Shown here in pieces: positions 8,356-17,369 of a DNA stretch of 64,000 bases. Every line of letters begins with the position of its first letter. Position 1 is the stretch's first letter. The notes below the pieces were generated by a model that saw only the letters and a list, made by a program, of their open reading frames with translations, had not been told where the DNA came from and did no database searches. A program made the translations under genes and the position numbers. This DNA comes from Bradyrhizobium sp. AZCC 1721 (GTDB lineage Bacteria > Pseudomonadota > Alphaproteobacteria > Rhizobiales > Xanthobacteraceae), in the NCBI RefSeq assembly GCF_036924715.1, contig NZ_JAZHSB010000001.1:1169001-1233000 (forward strand), in the 5' to 3' direction.

Positions 8356-10500
8356 TCACGCTCGATGATCGGGCAACGCCAACAAGCCTGTAAGAACCGC
8401 CGGCGCATTGAGCACCGCGAACTTCTCGCGCGGGCTCAGAAAGCCCGCCGCCTCATCGAACGTTTCGGCATCTTCGATCTTCGCGCGCGCGATCGCGAGA
8501 TGCGGATCGACGTCGCCGCGCTTCCGCGGCTTTTGTCCGGAGAGGTTGTTCAGGTGTGCTTCGAGCAGGCGAGCATCGTCGAGCAATTCGCGCAGCGGGC
8601 AGGGGAGCGACGAATGCGGCGCGCCCGCGAGCTCATTGGCGCGCGCCAGCACCGGCGGCGGCGCCGTCTGCTCGGGGGTTCTGAACAATCCGGACCTGCG
8701 GTTTGCGCCCGGCGACGACGACAGCATCGCGATCGGAATGGAAAGCAACAGCCCGAGGATCACCGGCGTCATCCACAGCAGCAACGAAAGCGACACGGCA
8801 TAGGCGCTGATGGCCATGGCGATGCCAATCAATGTCGGCACCGAATAGGTGCTGACGATGTCGCGCTGCGCGACCGCGCCATCGTCCCGGCGCTGAACCT
8901 GCCATCCTGCGTCGCGCCCGAACAGGATTTCGCCGACAGCGGACGACTGGAAGATCATCATGACAGGCGCGGTCAAACCGGAAAGGATTGTCTCGGCCCC
9001 GATGCCGGCAAGCACCAGCAGGCCGCCGCCGAACTTCCTGCGCGTGTCGCGATCGGCAAGGAGCACGATGAAGGCCAGCAGCTTCGGCACGATCAGCATT
9101 CCCATCGTGCCGGCAAATACCCATGCTGCCAGGACCGGATCCTGCGCCGGCCATTGCGGAAACAACGAATATCCTTTCGGAAAATATTCGGGCCGCACGA
9201 ACTGCGCTTGCAATGAGACCAGGATTCCGAAAACAAGAAAGATCAGCCAGAGCGGCGCGGTGAGATATGATCCGATCCCCGTCAGCAGATGAAGCCGCGA
9301 GACCCAGTGAAAGCCGCAGGTCGGCAGCAGCGCCAGATGCTGCAGATTGCCCTGGCACCAGCGACGGTCGCGCGCGGCAAAATCTGAAAGTGTGGGCGGA
9401 GATTCCTCGTAACTGCCGCGGAGCGTCGGCGCCATGTGGATGGCCCAGCCACCGCGCCGCATCAGCGCCGCTTCGATGAAGTCATGGCTCATGATATGCC
9501 CCCCGAACGGCTTGCGTCCGCTGAGTTCGGGCAGCCCTGCATGTTGCGCAAAAGCGCGGACGCGAATGATGGCGTTGTGGCCCCAGTAATTGCCTTCCGA
9601 GCCATGCCACCATGCGATCCCCGCGGCCAGCATCGGACCGTACAGGCGGCCTGCGAATTGCTGCCAGCGCGCGAACAGCGACCTTGCATTGACGATGACC
9701 GGTAGCGTCTGAATCAGCGCGGCCTTCGGATGTGCCTCCATCGCGGCAACGAGCCGAACGATGCTGTCGCCCGTCATCAAGCTGTCGGCGTCCAGGATCA
9801 GCATGCATTCATATTTGGAGCCGAACCGCCTGACCCACTCCTCGATATTGCCCGACTTGCGCGCGATGTTCTCAGGGCGGTGGCGATAGAAGATTGCGGC
9901 GGCGCTGCCGACGTCCTGCCGAAGCTTGAGAAAACATTTTTCCTCGGCGATCCAGATCGCGGTATCGGTGGTGTCGCTCAGCACGAACCAGTCGAACTGC
10001 GCGCCGTGTCCGGTCTGCTCGACCGATTCATAGATCGCGCGCAATCTCGCCAGCACGCGATAGGGGTCCTCATTATAGGTCGGCAGCAGCATCGCGGTGC
10101 GGCTATGGATCGCGGGCAGAGGCGCACTGGCGTCGATGCCGAGCTCATCCCTCCTTCTCATCAGCAGCACGAAGAAACCGCCAAGCGCCGACATGAAGGA
10201 GAAGGCGATCCATGCAAACAGCAGCACGAACAGTGCAAGGATGATCGACTCAAGGACCGTGACACCGCCGACCCGGAGCACCCGGTACATCTCATAACAG
10301 CCTGCCGCGGTCAGCATCGCGGTGCCGGTCAGAACGAAGGCGCGCCGGATCCACAGCGGCGCAAAATCGGGCGCCGGCGGCGGCTCGAACCGCCGCAGCG
10401 CCTGCACCGTCATATCCGTCGGCGATTCCGAAGGAAGGAAATCGGTCAGCGGGATATCCCGCTTTCCAGGCGAACCGCCGGCTTTCGTCAGGGTGTCCAT
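8356..10500 (-). CDS. opgH: Glucans biosynthesis glucosyltransferase OpgH (MdoH)
   Basis: A 714-residue membrane glycosyltransferase that builds the linear backbone of osmoregulated periplasmic glucans from UDP-glucose. Hydrophobic segments lie near residues 50-115 and 400-590. Between them is a family 2 catalytic domain with WFVLSDTTD, LILDADSLMTGD and DRRWCQGNLQHL, the last matching the QxxRW-type motif. The start ATG overlaps the end of opgG by 13 bases, so the two are translationally coupled. The C-terminal tail is Pro/Ala-rich with no recognised domain. Confidence 0.92.
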   Translation of the reverse strand: MDTLTKAGGSPGKRDIPLTDFLPSESPTDMTVQALRRFEPPPAPDFAPLWIRRAFVLTGTAMLTAAGCYEMYRVLRVGGVTVLESIILALFVLLFAWIAFSFMSALGGFFVLLMRRRDELGIDASAPLPAIHSRTAMLLPTYNEDPYRVLARLRAIYESVEQTGHGAQFDWFVLSDTTDTAIWIAEEKCFLKLRQDVGSAAAIFYRHRPENIARKSGNIEEWVRRFGSKYECMLILDADSLMTGDSIVRLVAAMEAHPKAALIQTLPVIVNARSLFARWQQFAGRLYGPMLAAGIAWWHGSEGNYWGHNAIIRVRAFAQHAGLPELSGRKPFGGHIMSHDFIEAALMRRGGWAIHMAPTLRGSYEESPPTLSDFAARDRRWCQGNLQHLALLPTCGFHWVSRLHLLTGIGSYLTAPLWLIFLVFGILVSLQAQFVRPEYFPKGYSLFPQWPAQDPVLAAWVFAGTMGMLIVPKLLAFIVLLADRDTRRKFGGGLLVLAGIGAETILSGLTAPVMMIFQSSAVGEILFGRDAGWQVQRRDDGAVAQRDIVSTYSVPTLIGIAMAISAYAVSLSLLLWMTPVILGLLLSIPIAMLSSSPGANRRSGLFRTPEQTAPPPVLARANELAGAPHSSLPCPLRELLDDARLLEAHLNNLSGQKPRKRGDVDPHLAIARAKIEDAETFDEAAGFLSPREKFAVLNAPAVLTGLLALPDHRA

Positions 10501-11996
10501 CGATAGACCCAGACCTCCGATACCGCCTCATCGTTCTGCATGAGCGATGCGCGGAGTTCGACCGGGGTCTTTTCCTTCAACAACTCGAAGCTCAATCGCC
10601 AGCCACCTGTCGCCGGATTTGGCTGGGTAACGATGTTCTGGATCTTCGCTTTCTCGGCCGTTACGACACCGCGCAAGCTTTTCGGATCGACCGATTTCAG
10701 CCGCTCACCGGTTACGTCGAGCACGAAGAGCGTCGCGTTGTCGCCTCGTGTGCCGATCCCCGTCCGGGAAAATCGTGCCAGTGACGTCGACTTTGGCGTA
10801 TCCGGCCCCCAGTGCAAACGATAGGTGTAGGTGTGCTCGCCCTTGGCCGGCAATGCCGCTTTGGGGCGCCAGAACAATGCGATGTTGTCGTGAATCTCTT
10901 CCTTGGTCGGAATTTCGAGCAGCTTCACCTCGCCTTCGCCCCAATCGCCGATCGGCTCCGCCCACAGGCTTGGCCGGCGCTCGAAATTCGATTCCAGGTC
11001 CTGGTAGGCGGCAAAATCCTTCTGACGCTGCATCAGGCCGAAGCCGCGTGGGTTGATATCGCCAAACGAAGAGACCTGAAGGTCGCGCGGGTTGTGCAGC
11101 GGCCGCCAAAGCTCCTCGCCGCGGCCGTTGAAAACCGCCAGGCCGTCTGAATCATGCACCGACGGACGGAAGTCTTCGACGTCCTTGCGGTCGTTCGGTC
11201 CAAAGAAGAACATGCTGGTCATCGGCGCGAGGCCGGCTTGTTGCAGATCGACGCGCGGATAGATCGCCATTTCGACGTCGAACACGGTGGTGTCGCCCGG
11301 GCGGATGGTGAAACGATAGGCCGCGGCGGCGCTCTCGCTATCGAGCAACGCGTGCACGACGATGGAGTTGGCGCCCGGCGCCGGCTTCTCGATCCAGAAC
11401 GTCTTGAAGAACGGGAATTCTTCGCCCTTGGCTTCGCCAGTGTTGATGGCGAGCCCCCGCGCCGAAAGACCGTACAATTGTCCCTTGGCAACCGCGCGGA
11501 AATAGCTTGCGCCGAGAAAGACGCAGACTTCGTCATAATAGTCGGGCTTGTTGATCGGCGCATGAAGGCGAAAGCCGGCAAAGCCGAGATCGACTGCCGG
11601 GCCCGGCGGCGCCAGGTCGCCGAATGAAAACAGGTCAGGCCGGTAGGCGATTGGTGCCGCCTGGCCGTCCTTCACCTCAAAGAGATCGACGCGGTTCTTG
11701 TAGAAAAATCCGCGATGAAAAAACTGCACCTCGAACGGCAATTTTTCGCCGCGCCACAGCGCGCGGTCCGGCAAAAACCGGATCGCCCGATAACGGTCGT
11801 AATCGAGATTGGCAAGATTGTCGGGCAACTTCTCGCTTGGCGCCGTGTAGGCTTTGCTTGCGAGGTCGCGCGCCATTTGCCGGACGATGGATCGATCGAA
11901 CGGCGCAGGCTGGGCATGGGCGGCGGACAAAAGCCTGGATGCCGTGCTGGTTACCAATGGTAACGCAGAAACAGCGAGGAAATCCCTGCGATTCAC
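10488..11996 (-). CDS. opgG: Periplasmic glucan biosynthesis protein, OpgG/OpgD family, Tat-exported
   Basis: A 502-residue MdoG-domain protein. The N-terminus NRRDFLAVSALPL is a twin-arginine signal, followed by a cleavage-like SAAHAQPA. The body contains FDRSIVRQMARDLASKAYTAP, the FHRGFFYKNRV segment and YRLHWGPDTP near the end, all typical of OpgG/OpgD. These proteins act in the periplasm on the glucan made by OpgH. The Tat signal is characteristic of OpgD rather than E. coli OpgG, so the family member is uncertain. The start is GTG at 11994-11996. It is the first gene of an opgG-opgH operon; the 110 bases upstream show no promoter I can assert. Confidence 0.9.
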   Translation of the reverse strand: MNRRDFLAVSALPLVTSTASRLLSAAHAQPAPFDRSIVRQMARDLASKAYTAPSEKLPDNLANLDYDRYRAIRFLPDRALWRGEKLPFEVQFFHRGFFYKNRVDLFEVKDGQAAPIAYRPDLFSFGDLAPPGPAVDLGFAGFRLHAPINKPDYYDEVCVFLGASYFRAVAKGQLYGLSARGLAINTGEAKGEEFPFFKTFWIEKPAPGANSIVVHALLDSESAAAAYRFTIRPGDTTVFDVEMAIYPRVDLQQAGLAPMTSMFFFGPNDRKDVEDFRPSVHDSDGLAVFNGRGEELWRPLHNPRDLQVSSFGDINPRGFGLMQRQKDFAAYQDLESNFERRPSLWAEPIGDWGEGEVKLLEIPTKEEIHDNIALFWRPKAALPAKGEHTYTYRLHWGPDTPKSTSLARFSRTGIGTRGDNATLFVLDVTGERLKSVDPKSLRGVVTAEKAKIQNIVTQPNPATGGWRLSFELLKEKTPVELRASLMQNDEAVSEVWVYRWTP

Positions 11997-12115
11997 TAAA
12001 CAACCTCGCGGTTACTGATGCGGACCATCTGCAACGCAGCGCACACTGGACGGTTCCCCGCGCCGGAATAGATCTGCTGTTTTTCCCGATTGCCTAAGAT
12101 CCGGTCACGGGCGCG

Positions 12116-12586
12116 CTAGCTTCGCAGCGTATGGCTTATCCGCGTAACCACGTCGTCCCACTGGCGTTTTTCGGAGACGGGATAATTGATCATCACGCAG
12201 TTCAGGGTGCCGTTGCCGCGGTTGCAGCGGTTGTACCAGATCCGGTCCTTGCGAATGCTGGACACAACGAAAAAATCGGACGTGATCCGTCTATAGATGA
12301 TGCCGGCAGGCGGCCGCATCTTGGCCAGGAACGTGGCGGGCGAATCGTTGTCGGGGTTGGGAACGGACTGCACCGTCAGGTCGGCGCGGCGGTCGTCGGT
12401 GAAAAAGCGCCGTCCTGTGCCGCCTTCCGGCGGTCCGGCGTCGACGGTGAAGATCGAGACCGGCATGTCGACGCTGGTCCCGGTGCTCGCGATCACGTAT
12501 CGCCGCCATTCGGCGTCGCCGGCAAAGGCGAGGACGGGAACGAAGCTCAAAGCGACGATGGCAGCGCAAAGGTGCAGCACACGCAT
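12116..12586 (-). CDS. Secreted protein of unknown function
   Basis: A 156-residue protein with a clear signal peptide (MRVLHLCAAIVALSFVPVLAFAGDAEW). The mature part has two cysteines in YNRCNRGNGTLNCVMINYP, which could form a disulfide, and a run of beta-rich sequence. I do not recognise a family. I chose the ATG at 12586 because it starts the signal peptide; the longer frame to 12625 adds a polar leader. It lies between opgG and the flavoprotein gene, all on the same strand but with gaps, so co-transcription is not evident. Confidence 0.7.
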   Translation of the reverse strand: MRVLHLCAAIVALSFVPVLAFAGDAEWRRYVIASTGTSVDMPVSIFTVDAGPPEGGTGRRFFTDDRRADLTVQSVPNPDNDSPATFLAKMRPPAGIIYRRITSDFFVVSSIRKDRIWYNRCNRGNGTLNCVMINYPVSEKRQWDDVVTRISHTLRS

Positions 12587-12652
12587 GGAACGGTCTCCGG
12601 TTCGATTCGAGACAATCGATTCCATCGAGGTTCGTTCCAGCTCCGGACATTT

Positions 12653-14365
12653 CTAGCGCGCAGCCCTGCCCGCGAGATGCTTGCCCGCGATGTATCCAAA
12701 CGTCAGCGCGGGGCCGAGTGTAATACCGGCGCCGGGATAGTTGCCGCCCATGATGCTCGCCATGTCGTTGCCGGCGGCGTAGAGGCCGGCGATCGGCTGG
12801 CCGTGTTCGTCGAGCGCGCGGGCATGCGCATCGGTCTTGATGCCGGCATAGGTGCCGAGATCGCCGACCACCAGCTTGATCGCATAATACGGTCCGTCCT
12901 TGATCGGCGCGACGCAGGGGTTCGGCCCGTGCAGCGCATCGCCCTGGTAGCGGTTATAGGCGCGCGATCCCTTGCCAAACGCAGGATCGCGCCCCTCCGC
13001 GGCCGAGGCGTTGAACTCGGCAACCGTCGCTTCGAGCCCCTGTCGATCGATGCCGGTTCTATCAGCCAGTTCAGCCAGCGTTGCGCCGCGCTTGAGGTAG
13101 CCGGTGGCGAGATGATGGCGCAGCGGCATCGGAAACGGGGGCACGCAGCCCAGACCGTATTTTCGCAGCGCGCGGTGATCGCACAGCAGGAACGCAGTGA
13201 TCTCCTCGCCAGGCTTTGCAGCCTTCACCATTGCCTGCACGAAGTCATGATACGACTTGCCTTCATTGGCAAAGCGCTTGCCGTCGCGCATCACCGCGAT
13301 GACGCCCGGTTTCGCGCGATCGATGAAATGCGGCATCACGCCCTTGGAGCCGTCCTTGCGTTCGGTGATCGAGACCGGCACCCAGGCCGCCGCGTTCGGC
13401 AGCGTATCCTCGATGCGGCCGCCGGCGGTCTCCGCCAGGCGCAATCCGTCGCCGGTGTTGCCGACGGGGCCCGGCGAAAAATGCTCGGCGCCGGTGGGCG
13501 CGTGCGGAAACATGGTCTTGCGCCTCGCCGCATCATGCGGAAAGCCGCCGCAGGCGAGCACCACGCCGCGCTTGGCGATGATGCGCACCAGCTTGCCATG
13601 GCGCTCGACGATCGCGCCGCGCACCGCGCCGTCCTCGACGATCAGTTCATGCACCGGCGAGGACAGCCACAACGGAATTTTCAGGTCGAACGCGGATTTC
13701 GCCAGCCGCCCGGCCAGCGCATTGCCGTTGGTCAAGGTCATGCCGCGGCCGTGGCGCATCACGTCCATCAGATGCTTCGACAGGCGTTTTGCGACGTAGA
13801 TCGCCGAAGTCAGCGATTTGGTCGCCCGCATGAAATGGATGATCTCCTTGCCGGAGCCCAACATCATGCCGAACACGGTGAGTTCGGGGAGGGGATTGCC
13901 GAGATCCTTGATATGCTCGCCCAGTTCGCGGCCATCGAACGGCCGCGTCACCATCGAGCGACCGCCCTGCGCGCCGCCCGGAGCTTCGGCGTGGTAATCC
14001 GGAAAGGTCAGCGGCATGTCGAACTGGACGGCCGTCTTCATGGTGAAGAAGTCCACCGCCGCGGGACCGGCCGAAAGAAACGCATCGACGCGCGCGGCAT
14101 CAAAACTATTGCCGGCCTCGTGGCGCAGATAGGTCCGCGCCTGCTCCGGGCCTTCCTCGATGCCCCACGCCTTCGCCAGCGAAGTGCCGGGGATCCATAG
14201 CCAGCCGCCGGAGCGGGCAGTGGTGCCGCCGAAGCGCGGCTCCTTTTCAACGATGAGAACGTTGAGCCCGTGATGCCCCGCGGTGACCGCTGCTGACATT
14301 CCGGCACAGCCGGAGCCCACCACCAGCGCGTCGCATTCGTAATTCTCTTGTTCGTTGCCAGCCAC
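12653..14365 (-). CDS. FAD-dependent dehydrogenase, 3-ketosteroid dehydrogenase/fumarate reductase type
   Basis: A 570-residue flavoprotein. The N-terminal Rossmann motif DALVVGSGCAGMSAAVTAG and the GGTTARSGG stretch bind FAD, and the C-terminal part has YAAGNDMASIMGGNYPGAG, typical of 3-oxosteroid 1-dehydrogenase and fumarate reductase flavoproteins. The substrate is unknown. The GTG at 14365 (VAGNEQENYEC) follows GAGGCGGATCGC and is my preferred start; an ATG at 14491 would add 42 poorly conserved residues. It is divergent from two amidohydrolases and a Rieske protein, which suggests a shared ring-modifying catabolic route. The 234-base gap to 14600 would hold the divergent promoters. Confidence 0.85.
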   Translation of the reverse strand: MAGNEQENYECDALVVGSGCAGMSAAVTAGHHGLNVLIVEKEPRFGGTTARSGGWLWIPGTSLAKAWGIEEGPEQARTYLRHEAGNSFDAARVDAFLSAGPAAVDFFTMKTAVQFDMPLTFPDYHAEAPGGAQGGRSMVTRPFDGRELGEHIKDLGNPLPELTVFGMMLGSGKEIIHFMRATKSLTSAIYVAKRLSKHLMDVMRHGRGMTLTNGNALAGRLAKSAFDLKIPLWLSSPVHELIVEDGAVRGAIVERHGKLVRIIAKRGVVLACGGFPHDAARRKTMFPHAPTGAEHFSPGPVGNTGDGLRLAETAGGRIEDTLPNAAAWVPVSITERKDGSKGVMPHFIDRAKPGVIAVMRDGKRFANEGKSYHDFVQAMVKAAKPGEEITAFLLCDHRALRKYGLGCVPPFPMPLRHHLATGYLKRGATLAELADRTGIDRQGLEATVAEFNASAAEGRDPAFGKGSRAYNRYQGDALHGPNPCVAPIKDGPYYAIKLVVGDLGTYAGIKTDAHARALDEHGQPIAGLYAAGNDMASIMGGNYPGAGITLGPALTFGYIAGKHLAGRAAR

Positions 14366-14599
14366 GCGATCCGCCTCGTTTCCGTTTCTTGGGCAGACAT
14401 TTGGGTTGGGATCGATTGGCCTGTCAATCGCGGGCGTTTCTTCCTTCTCCCACCCACAAGGGGAGATAGAGAACGCGCGCCGCCCGTGCATCCAGGGAAG
14501 GGCGGCCCCTCAAGTTAAGCGCTTGCCCCGATCGAGCATCGGCGGCACATTTGTCGGTGCGACACCAAGATCGCCGTGACGAATATCCGAGGAACCCTG

Positions 14600-15661
14600 A
14601 TGGCGGCCACGCGGATCGACTGCGACATCCATCCCGCCGTGGGCGGCACCCGCACCACGCTGTTGCCTTATCTCGACGATCACTGGAAAGAGCAAGTCGT
14701 CAGCCGCGCCATCGACGGCCTCGATCTCAACTCCTATCCCCCCAACATGCCGTTCACCGGCCGCGCCGACTGGCGGCCGGCCAATGGCAAGCCGGGCAGC
14801 GATCTCGAGATGGTGCAGCGCGGCGCGTTCGGCCAGCTCGGTTCAAGCCATGCGATCTGCAACGTGGTCTATGGCGCACAGGCGGTGTTCGATCCTTACA
14901 TGGCGGCCGGTTTCTGCAAGGCGATCAACGACTGGATCGCCGCCGAATGGCTTTCGAAGGATTCAAGGCTGAGCGCCTCGATCGTGTTGCCCTTGCAGGC
15001 GCCGGATCTGGCGGTGGAAGAAATCGAGCGCAGAGCCGGCGACAATCGCTTCGTCTCCGTGCTGGTGCTGGCGCAGGGCGAAACGCTGCTCGGACGCCGG
15101 CATTACTGGCCGGTCTGGCAGGCCGCCGCAAAACACAAACTTCCGGTCGCGATCCACGCCGGCAGCGCCTATCGCACCGCGCCGAGTTCGATCGGCTGGC
15201 CGTCCTATCGCTACGAATATTATCTGGCCGAAGCGCAGGCATTCCAGGCCCAGGTGCTGAGCCTGATCTACGAAGGCGTGTTCGGCAAATTCCCCGATCT
15301 CAAGGTCGTGCTGATGGAGTCGGGCGTGAGCTGGCTGCCGGCCTTCATGTGGCGCGCCAACAAGACCTGGCGCGGCGTCCGCGTCGAGGTGCCCTGGGTC
15401 GAGCGCGAGCCGGCCGCGATCATCCGCGACCATGTCCGCGTCACCATGCAGCCGTTCGACGGCCCGCCCGATGCGGCCGGTGTTGCCGATGTCATCGAGC
15501 AGATCGGCTCCGACAAGATGTTCCTGTTCGCATCCGATTATCCGCACTGGCAGTTCGACGGCGACGATCCGATGCCGCCGCATCTGCCCGCCAGCATTGT
15601 CTCGCGTATGTGCGCCGACAATCCGCTGGAGACCTTTCCGCGGCTGAAGCTCGCCGCGTGA
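14600..15661 (+). CDS. Amidohydrolase family 2 protein (first of a pair)
   Basis: A 353-residue TIM-barrel metal-dependent hydrolase of the ACMSD/amidohydrolase-2 superfamily. It has the N-terminal DCDIHP metal motif, VAIHAGSAY in the middle, and the C-terminal FASDYPHWQFDGDDP with its metal-ligand Asp. Members decarboxylate or hydrolyse aromatic or ring-cleavage products. I chose the ATG at 14600, which follows AGGAACCCTG, over the GTG at 14576. A second paralogue begins 81 bases after its stop, and a Rieske gene follows, so these likely form one transcription unit. Substrate unknown. Confidence 0.88.
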   Translation: MAATRIDCDIHPAVGGTRTTLLPYLDDHWKEQVVSRAIDGLDLNSYPPNMPFTGRADWRPANGKPGSDLEMVQRGAFGQLGSSHAICNVVYGAQAVFDPYMAAGFCKAINDWIAAEWLSKDSRLSASIVLPLQAPDLAVEEIERRAGDNRFVSVLVLAQGETLLGRRHYWPVWQAAAKHKLPVAIHAGSAYRTAPSSIGWPSYRYEYYLAEAQAFQAQVLSLIYEGVFGKFPDLKVVLMESGVSWLPAFMWRANKTWRGVRVEVPWVEREPAAIIRDHVRVTMQPFDGPPDAAGVADVIEQIGSDKMFLFASDYPHWQFDGDDPMPPHLPASIVSRMCADNPLETFPRLKLAA

Positions 15662-15667
15662 ATACAG

Positions 15668-15713
15668 CATGATCCGGAAAAGTGGGCACCGGTTTTCCGA
15701 AAAGATCATGCTC
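15668..15713. repeat. Dispersed palindrome, GCATGATC...GATCATGC family
   Basis: Outer arms GCATGATC and GATCATGC enclose CCGGAAAA and TTTTCCG arms. This is a widespread Bradyrhizobium intergenic palindrome, here between the two amidohydrolase genes. Confidence 0.85.
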
Positions 15714-15742
15714 AAACAAAGAGTCTACACACGGAGGATCGC

Positions 15743-16855
15743 ATGAGTGACGTCATCGACCGTCCCATCCTCGCCGAGGAAGTCGCCGCGCAAAGCCGGC
15801 TGCGCATCATCGATTGCGATGTGCATCCGAGCATTCATGCGCATTCGGACATCGAACAGTTCATGCCGAAGCGCTGGCAGGAGCATCTGCGGACCTACGG
15901 CAGCCATCTGCGCACACCCTATATCGGCACCACGCCCTATCCGCGTTCTTCGCCGCTGATCGCGCGCCGCGATGCCTGGCCGCCGACCGGCGGGCCGCCG
16001 GGCTCCGATCTCGATTTCATGCGCAAGCAGCATCTCGATCCGCTCGATATCGAGTACGGCATCTTGCAGGTGCTCGACCTCTTCATCTTCTCCCAGCAGA
16101 ATCTGGAATTCGGCGCCGCGATCCAGCGTGCCATCAACGACTGGCAGCTCGCGTTCTGGTCCGATCGCGAGCCGCGGCTGAAAGCGTCGATCCTCGCGGG
16201 TCAGGACGACACAGAATTCGCGATCGCCGAGATCGAGCGCTGCGCCAAGATCGGCCGTTATGTGCAGATCAACGTCTGCCCGCGCGCCAACGAGCCGCTC
16301 GGCCGCCGCCGCTACTGGCCGATCTATGCCCGCGCGCAGGAGCTCGGCCTGCCGCTCGGCATTCATGTCGGCGGCTATGGCGGGCATGCGCCGACCGGCG
16401 GCGGTTGGCCGTCGTATTACGTCGAGGAGCACCAGTCGAACGCGCACACCATGGCCGCGCAGCTCACCAGCCTCGTGCTCGAAGGCGTGCCAGAGCGTTT
16501 CCCGAACTTGAAGATCGTCTTCATTGAAGGCGGCTTCGGCTGGATTCCATCCGCCACCTGGCGCATGGACCGGCACTTTGAGGCGTTCCGCAGCGAGGTG
16601 CCGCATCTCAAGCGCCGTCCGTCCGAATATGTGAAGGAGCATTTCTGGTTCACGACGCAGCCGATCGACGAGCCGGACGAAGCAAAACATCTGCGCTCGC
16701 TGATCGAATGGGTCGGCGCCGATCGCCTGCTGTTCTCGTCGGACTACCCGCACTGGGATTTCGACGATCCGCGTTATGCGTTCAAGACGCCGCTGACCGA
16801 AACCGAGCGCCGCAAGATTTTTAATGGCAATGCGCGCGCCCTCTACAAGCTCTGA
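15743..16855 (+). CDS. Amidohydrolase family 2 protein (second of a pair)
   Basis: A 370-residue paralogue of the preceding gene. It shares the metal motif IIDCDVHPSIHAH, the central LGIHVGGYGGHAPTGGGWPSYY and the terminal LFSSDYPHWDFDDPRYAF. The WPSY element at the centre is common to both, as is the WRAN/WRMD segment near residue 275. The ATG follows GGAGGATCGC, a good ribosome-binding site. The adjacent pair could act on two related substrates, or work together as a heteromer; the sequence does not decide. The Rieske gene starts 16 bases after its stop. Confidence 0.88.
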   Translation: MSDVIDRPILAEEVAAQSRLRIIDCDVHPSIHAHSDIEQFMPKRWQEHLRTYGSHLRTPYIGTTPYPRSSPLIARRDAWPPTGGPPGSDLDFMRKQHLDPLDIEYGILQVLDLFIFSQQNLEFGAAIQRAINDWQLAFWSDREPRLKASILAGQDDTEFAIAEIERCAKIGRYVQINVCPRANEPLGRRRYWPIYARAQELGLPLGIHVGGYGGHAPTGGGWPSYYVEEHQSNAHTMAAQLTSLVLEGVPERFPNLKIVFIEGGFGWIPSATWRMDRHFEAFRSEVPHLKRRPSEYVKEHFWFTTQPIDEPDEAKHLRSLIEWVGADRLLFSSDYPHWDFDDPRYAFKTPLTETERRKIFNGNARALYKL

Positions 16856-16871
16856 GTAACGACAGGATCAC

Positions 16872-17285
16872 ATGGCCCGCCACATCGTCGCCCGCACGTC
16901 CGATATCCCGCCCGGCGGCAACAAGGTGTTCGGCGTCGAGGGCCGCGACATCGTCGTGTTCCACGTCAACGGCGAATTCTTCGCGCTGCTCAATCGCTGC
17001 CCGCACGAGGGCGCGCCGCTGGCAAAGGCCGCCTGCGTCGCGCGCCTGACCTCGCCGGAGCCCGGCGTGTATGAGCGCTCCCGCGTCGGCGAGCTCTTGC
17101 GCTGCCCGTGGCACGGCTGGGAATTCGATATGCGCAGCGGCCAGTCCTGGTTCGATCCGAAGCGGGTGAAGGTGCGCTCCTATCCGGTCGCGGTCGAAAG
17201 CGGCGAGGAGCTGCAGAAGGGGCCTTACGTGGCCGAAACGTTTCCGGTGCATGTCGAGGACAATTACGTGATTGTAGAGGTGTAG
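16872..17285 (+). CDS. Rieske [2Fe-2S] domain protein
   Basis: A 137-residue single-domain Rieske protein. The cluster ligands are visible in NRCPHEGAPL (Cys-x-His) and LRCPWHGWEFDMRSG (Cys-x2-His), 56 residues apart because of an insertion between the boxes (VARLTSPEPGVYERSRVGE). Such small proteins act as ferredoxins feeding oxygenases, although no oxygenase alpha subunit is adjacent. It is only 16 bases downstream of the second amidohydrolase, which suggests it serves the same pathway. Confidence 0.9.
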   Translation: MARHIVARTSDIPPGGNKVFGVEGRDIVVFHVNGEFFALLNRCPHEGAPLAKAACVARLTSPEPGVYERSRVGELLRCPWHGWEFDMRSGQSWFDPKRVKVRSYPVAVESGEELQKGPYVAETFPVHVEDNYVIVEV

Positions 17286-17369
17286 CCGATTGCGCTGCAT
17301 CTTGAGCCGACCGCGGCGCGACATGCCGGCCTGCACCTTTGGCTCGACTCCTTTTTGAGGGAGGTGGAT

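Noticed and set aside
12131..14200. 689-codon open frame antisense to the flavoprotein gene
   Set aside because: The opposite strand has clear FAD-binding motifs and a good gene; the long antisense frame is a GC-rich shadow with no domain.
14551..15672. Alternative frame over the first amidohydrolase
   Set aside because: The frame from 14600 has the DCDIHP and DYPHW motifs; the alternative has none.
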